Below are positions 29,190 to 29,673 of a DNA stretch of 29,673 nucleotides, one piece after another. Origin of the DNA: a virus; the IMG/VR virus record IMGVR_UViG_3300003323_000098, positions 1 through 29,673 of that record; one strand, given 5' to 3'. The notes beneath the pieces were generated by a model. That model was not told where the DNA came from, made no database searches, and saw nothing but the letters and a program-made list of their open reading frames with translations. The position numbers and the translations under genes were made by a program. Within the stretch, counting starts at the first letter, position 1, and each line of letters starts with the position of its first letter.

Positions 29190-29645
29190 TTAGGGCTTCG
29201 GGGCTGCTGCGGCGAGCTGCGCCGCGTATCCCGCCTCACGCTCTGGCCTGTAGAAGCCCGCGCCTACAACTTCCTCATGGAGCTGGCGCATCGTGGTGAT
29301 GGTGGACTCAAGGCGGCGAGCGTGGGTAATGCCCTTCTGCGGGTGTCCCTTGGGCAACAGATGCTGCACCTCGTCGTAGTACCCGGGGAGGCCGAGGCCG
29401 TGGTCATAGCGCAGTGCCATGCTCATCAATAGGCCAGGTGTCGGCACGCGCGGCACCAGCACCATGTCTGCATCCTGGGGCTGAAGTTCGGCCAGGGCCT
29501 CGCCGTGGATCGTCCGGTACTCGGGCCAGCGGTCGCCGATGGCGTCCTCGCTGATCAGCTCCGGGTGCACGTCGTCATAGCGTTCGCCGCGCTTGAGCGC
29601 GACCAGCACTTCGTCATCGGCGAGCTGGATGGTGTAGGTCTTCAT
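29190..29645 (-). CDS. Hypothetical phage protein at right end
   Basis: The 151-residue protein begins MKTYTIQLADDEVLVALKRGERYDDVHPELI. It continues with short helices and acidic patches (EYRTIHGEALAELQPQDADMVLVPRV) and a region DEVQHLLPKGHPQKGITHARRLESTITTMRQLHEEVVG, and ends Ala-rich. No known domain is recognised. It is the first gene of the leftward block and lies near the window edge; bases 29646-29673 hold no visible start signal. Because the block is opposite to the late genes, its promoter should lie just beyond the window. It could be a moron or an early accessory gene. Confidence 0.5.
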   Translation of the reverse strand: MKTYTIQLADDEVLVALKRGERYDDVHPELISEDAIGDRWPEYRTIHGEALAELQPQDADMVLVPRVPTPGLLMSMALRYDHGLGLPGYYDEVQHLLPKGHPQKGITHARRLESTITTMRQLHEEVVGAGFYRPEREAGYAAQLAAAAPKP

Positions 29646-29673
29646 GGGTTGGCAGGGGGGATTGATAGTTCAG

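Noticed and set aside
28377-29655. CTGCCAAC just before two leftward start codons (28383-28390 and 29648-29655)
   Set aside because: Two 8-base matches are compatible with chance, and other genes of the block lack it.
1-29673. Diversity-generating retroelement, CRISPR array or tRNA genes
   Set aside because: No reverse transcriptase-like protein, template/variable repeat pair, regularly spaced repeats or cloverleaf was seen. The tailspike also lacks a C-type lectin end.

Overview
The window is most of a temperate, P22-like podovirus genome or prophage from a high-GC betaproteobacterial host. The host looks like a member of the Burkholderiales, perhaps Comamonadaceae; this is inferred from base composition and protein style, not from a host gene. 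No host gene, tRNA, rRNA, CRISPR array or insertion sequence was seen. The virus type is clear from the late genes: a P22-type portal, scaffold and coat trio, gp4-like and gp10-like connector genes, three ejection-type proteins, and a tailspike with a P22-like head-binding start.

Layout. 1-598: a leftward CI-like repressor, cut by the window edge, faces a rightward Cro/YdaS-like gene across a short operator region with three GCATAAC half-sites. 598-6776: rightward early genes, tightly packed and often joined by ATGA overlaps. They include an O-like and a P-like replication protein, a NinB-like recombination protein, a RusA-like resolvase, a Ref/HNH-like protein, an HNH nuclease and a small HExxH protein. 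6776-25861: packaging and virion genes (small and large terminase, an SGNH-hydrolase-like protein, portal, scaffold, coat, gp4-like, several small beta-rich proteins, gp10-like, three ejection proteins, tailspike). 25882-27307: lysis (two small membrane proteins, an M15 peptidase endolysin, Rz with an embedded Rz1) and a Cys-rich mini-protein. 27401-29645: a leftward block of five small genes. The one nearest the lysis genes resembles only the N-terminal core-binding part of a tyrosine integrase.

How it works together: CI and Cro would set lysis or lysogeny at the operator. The O/P and recombination genes replicate and process DNA. Terminase fills P22-type heads through the portal. gp4/gp10-like proteins seal the head, the ejection proteins leave with the DNA, and the tailspike (perhaps with the SGNH protein) binds or trims the host surface.

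The most unusual signals are regulatory. A 48-nt element, 36 of 48 positions identical without gaps, lies just upstream of two unlinked late genes, the SGNH gene and the gp7-like gene. Both copies can fold into two hairpins, with the stems kept while the loops differ, and the second hairpin covers the start region. A separate two-tier hairpin lies directly before the coat gene ribosome binding site, and tandem terminators follow the coat gene. The SGNH gene between terminase and portal and the integrase-like gene without a catalytic domain also deserve attention.
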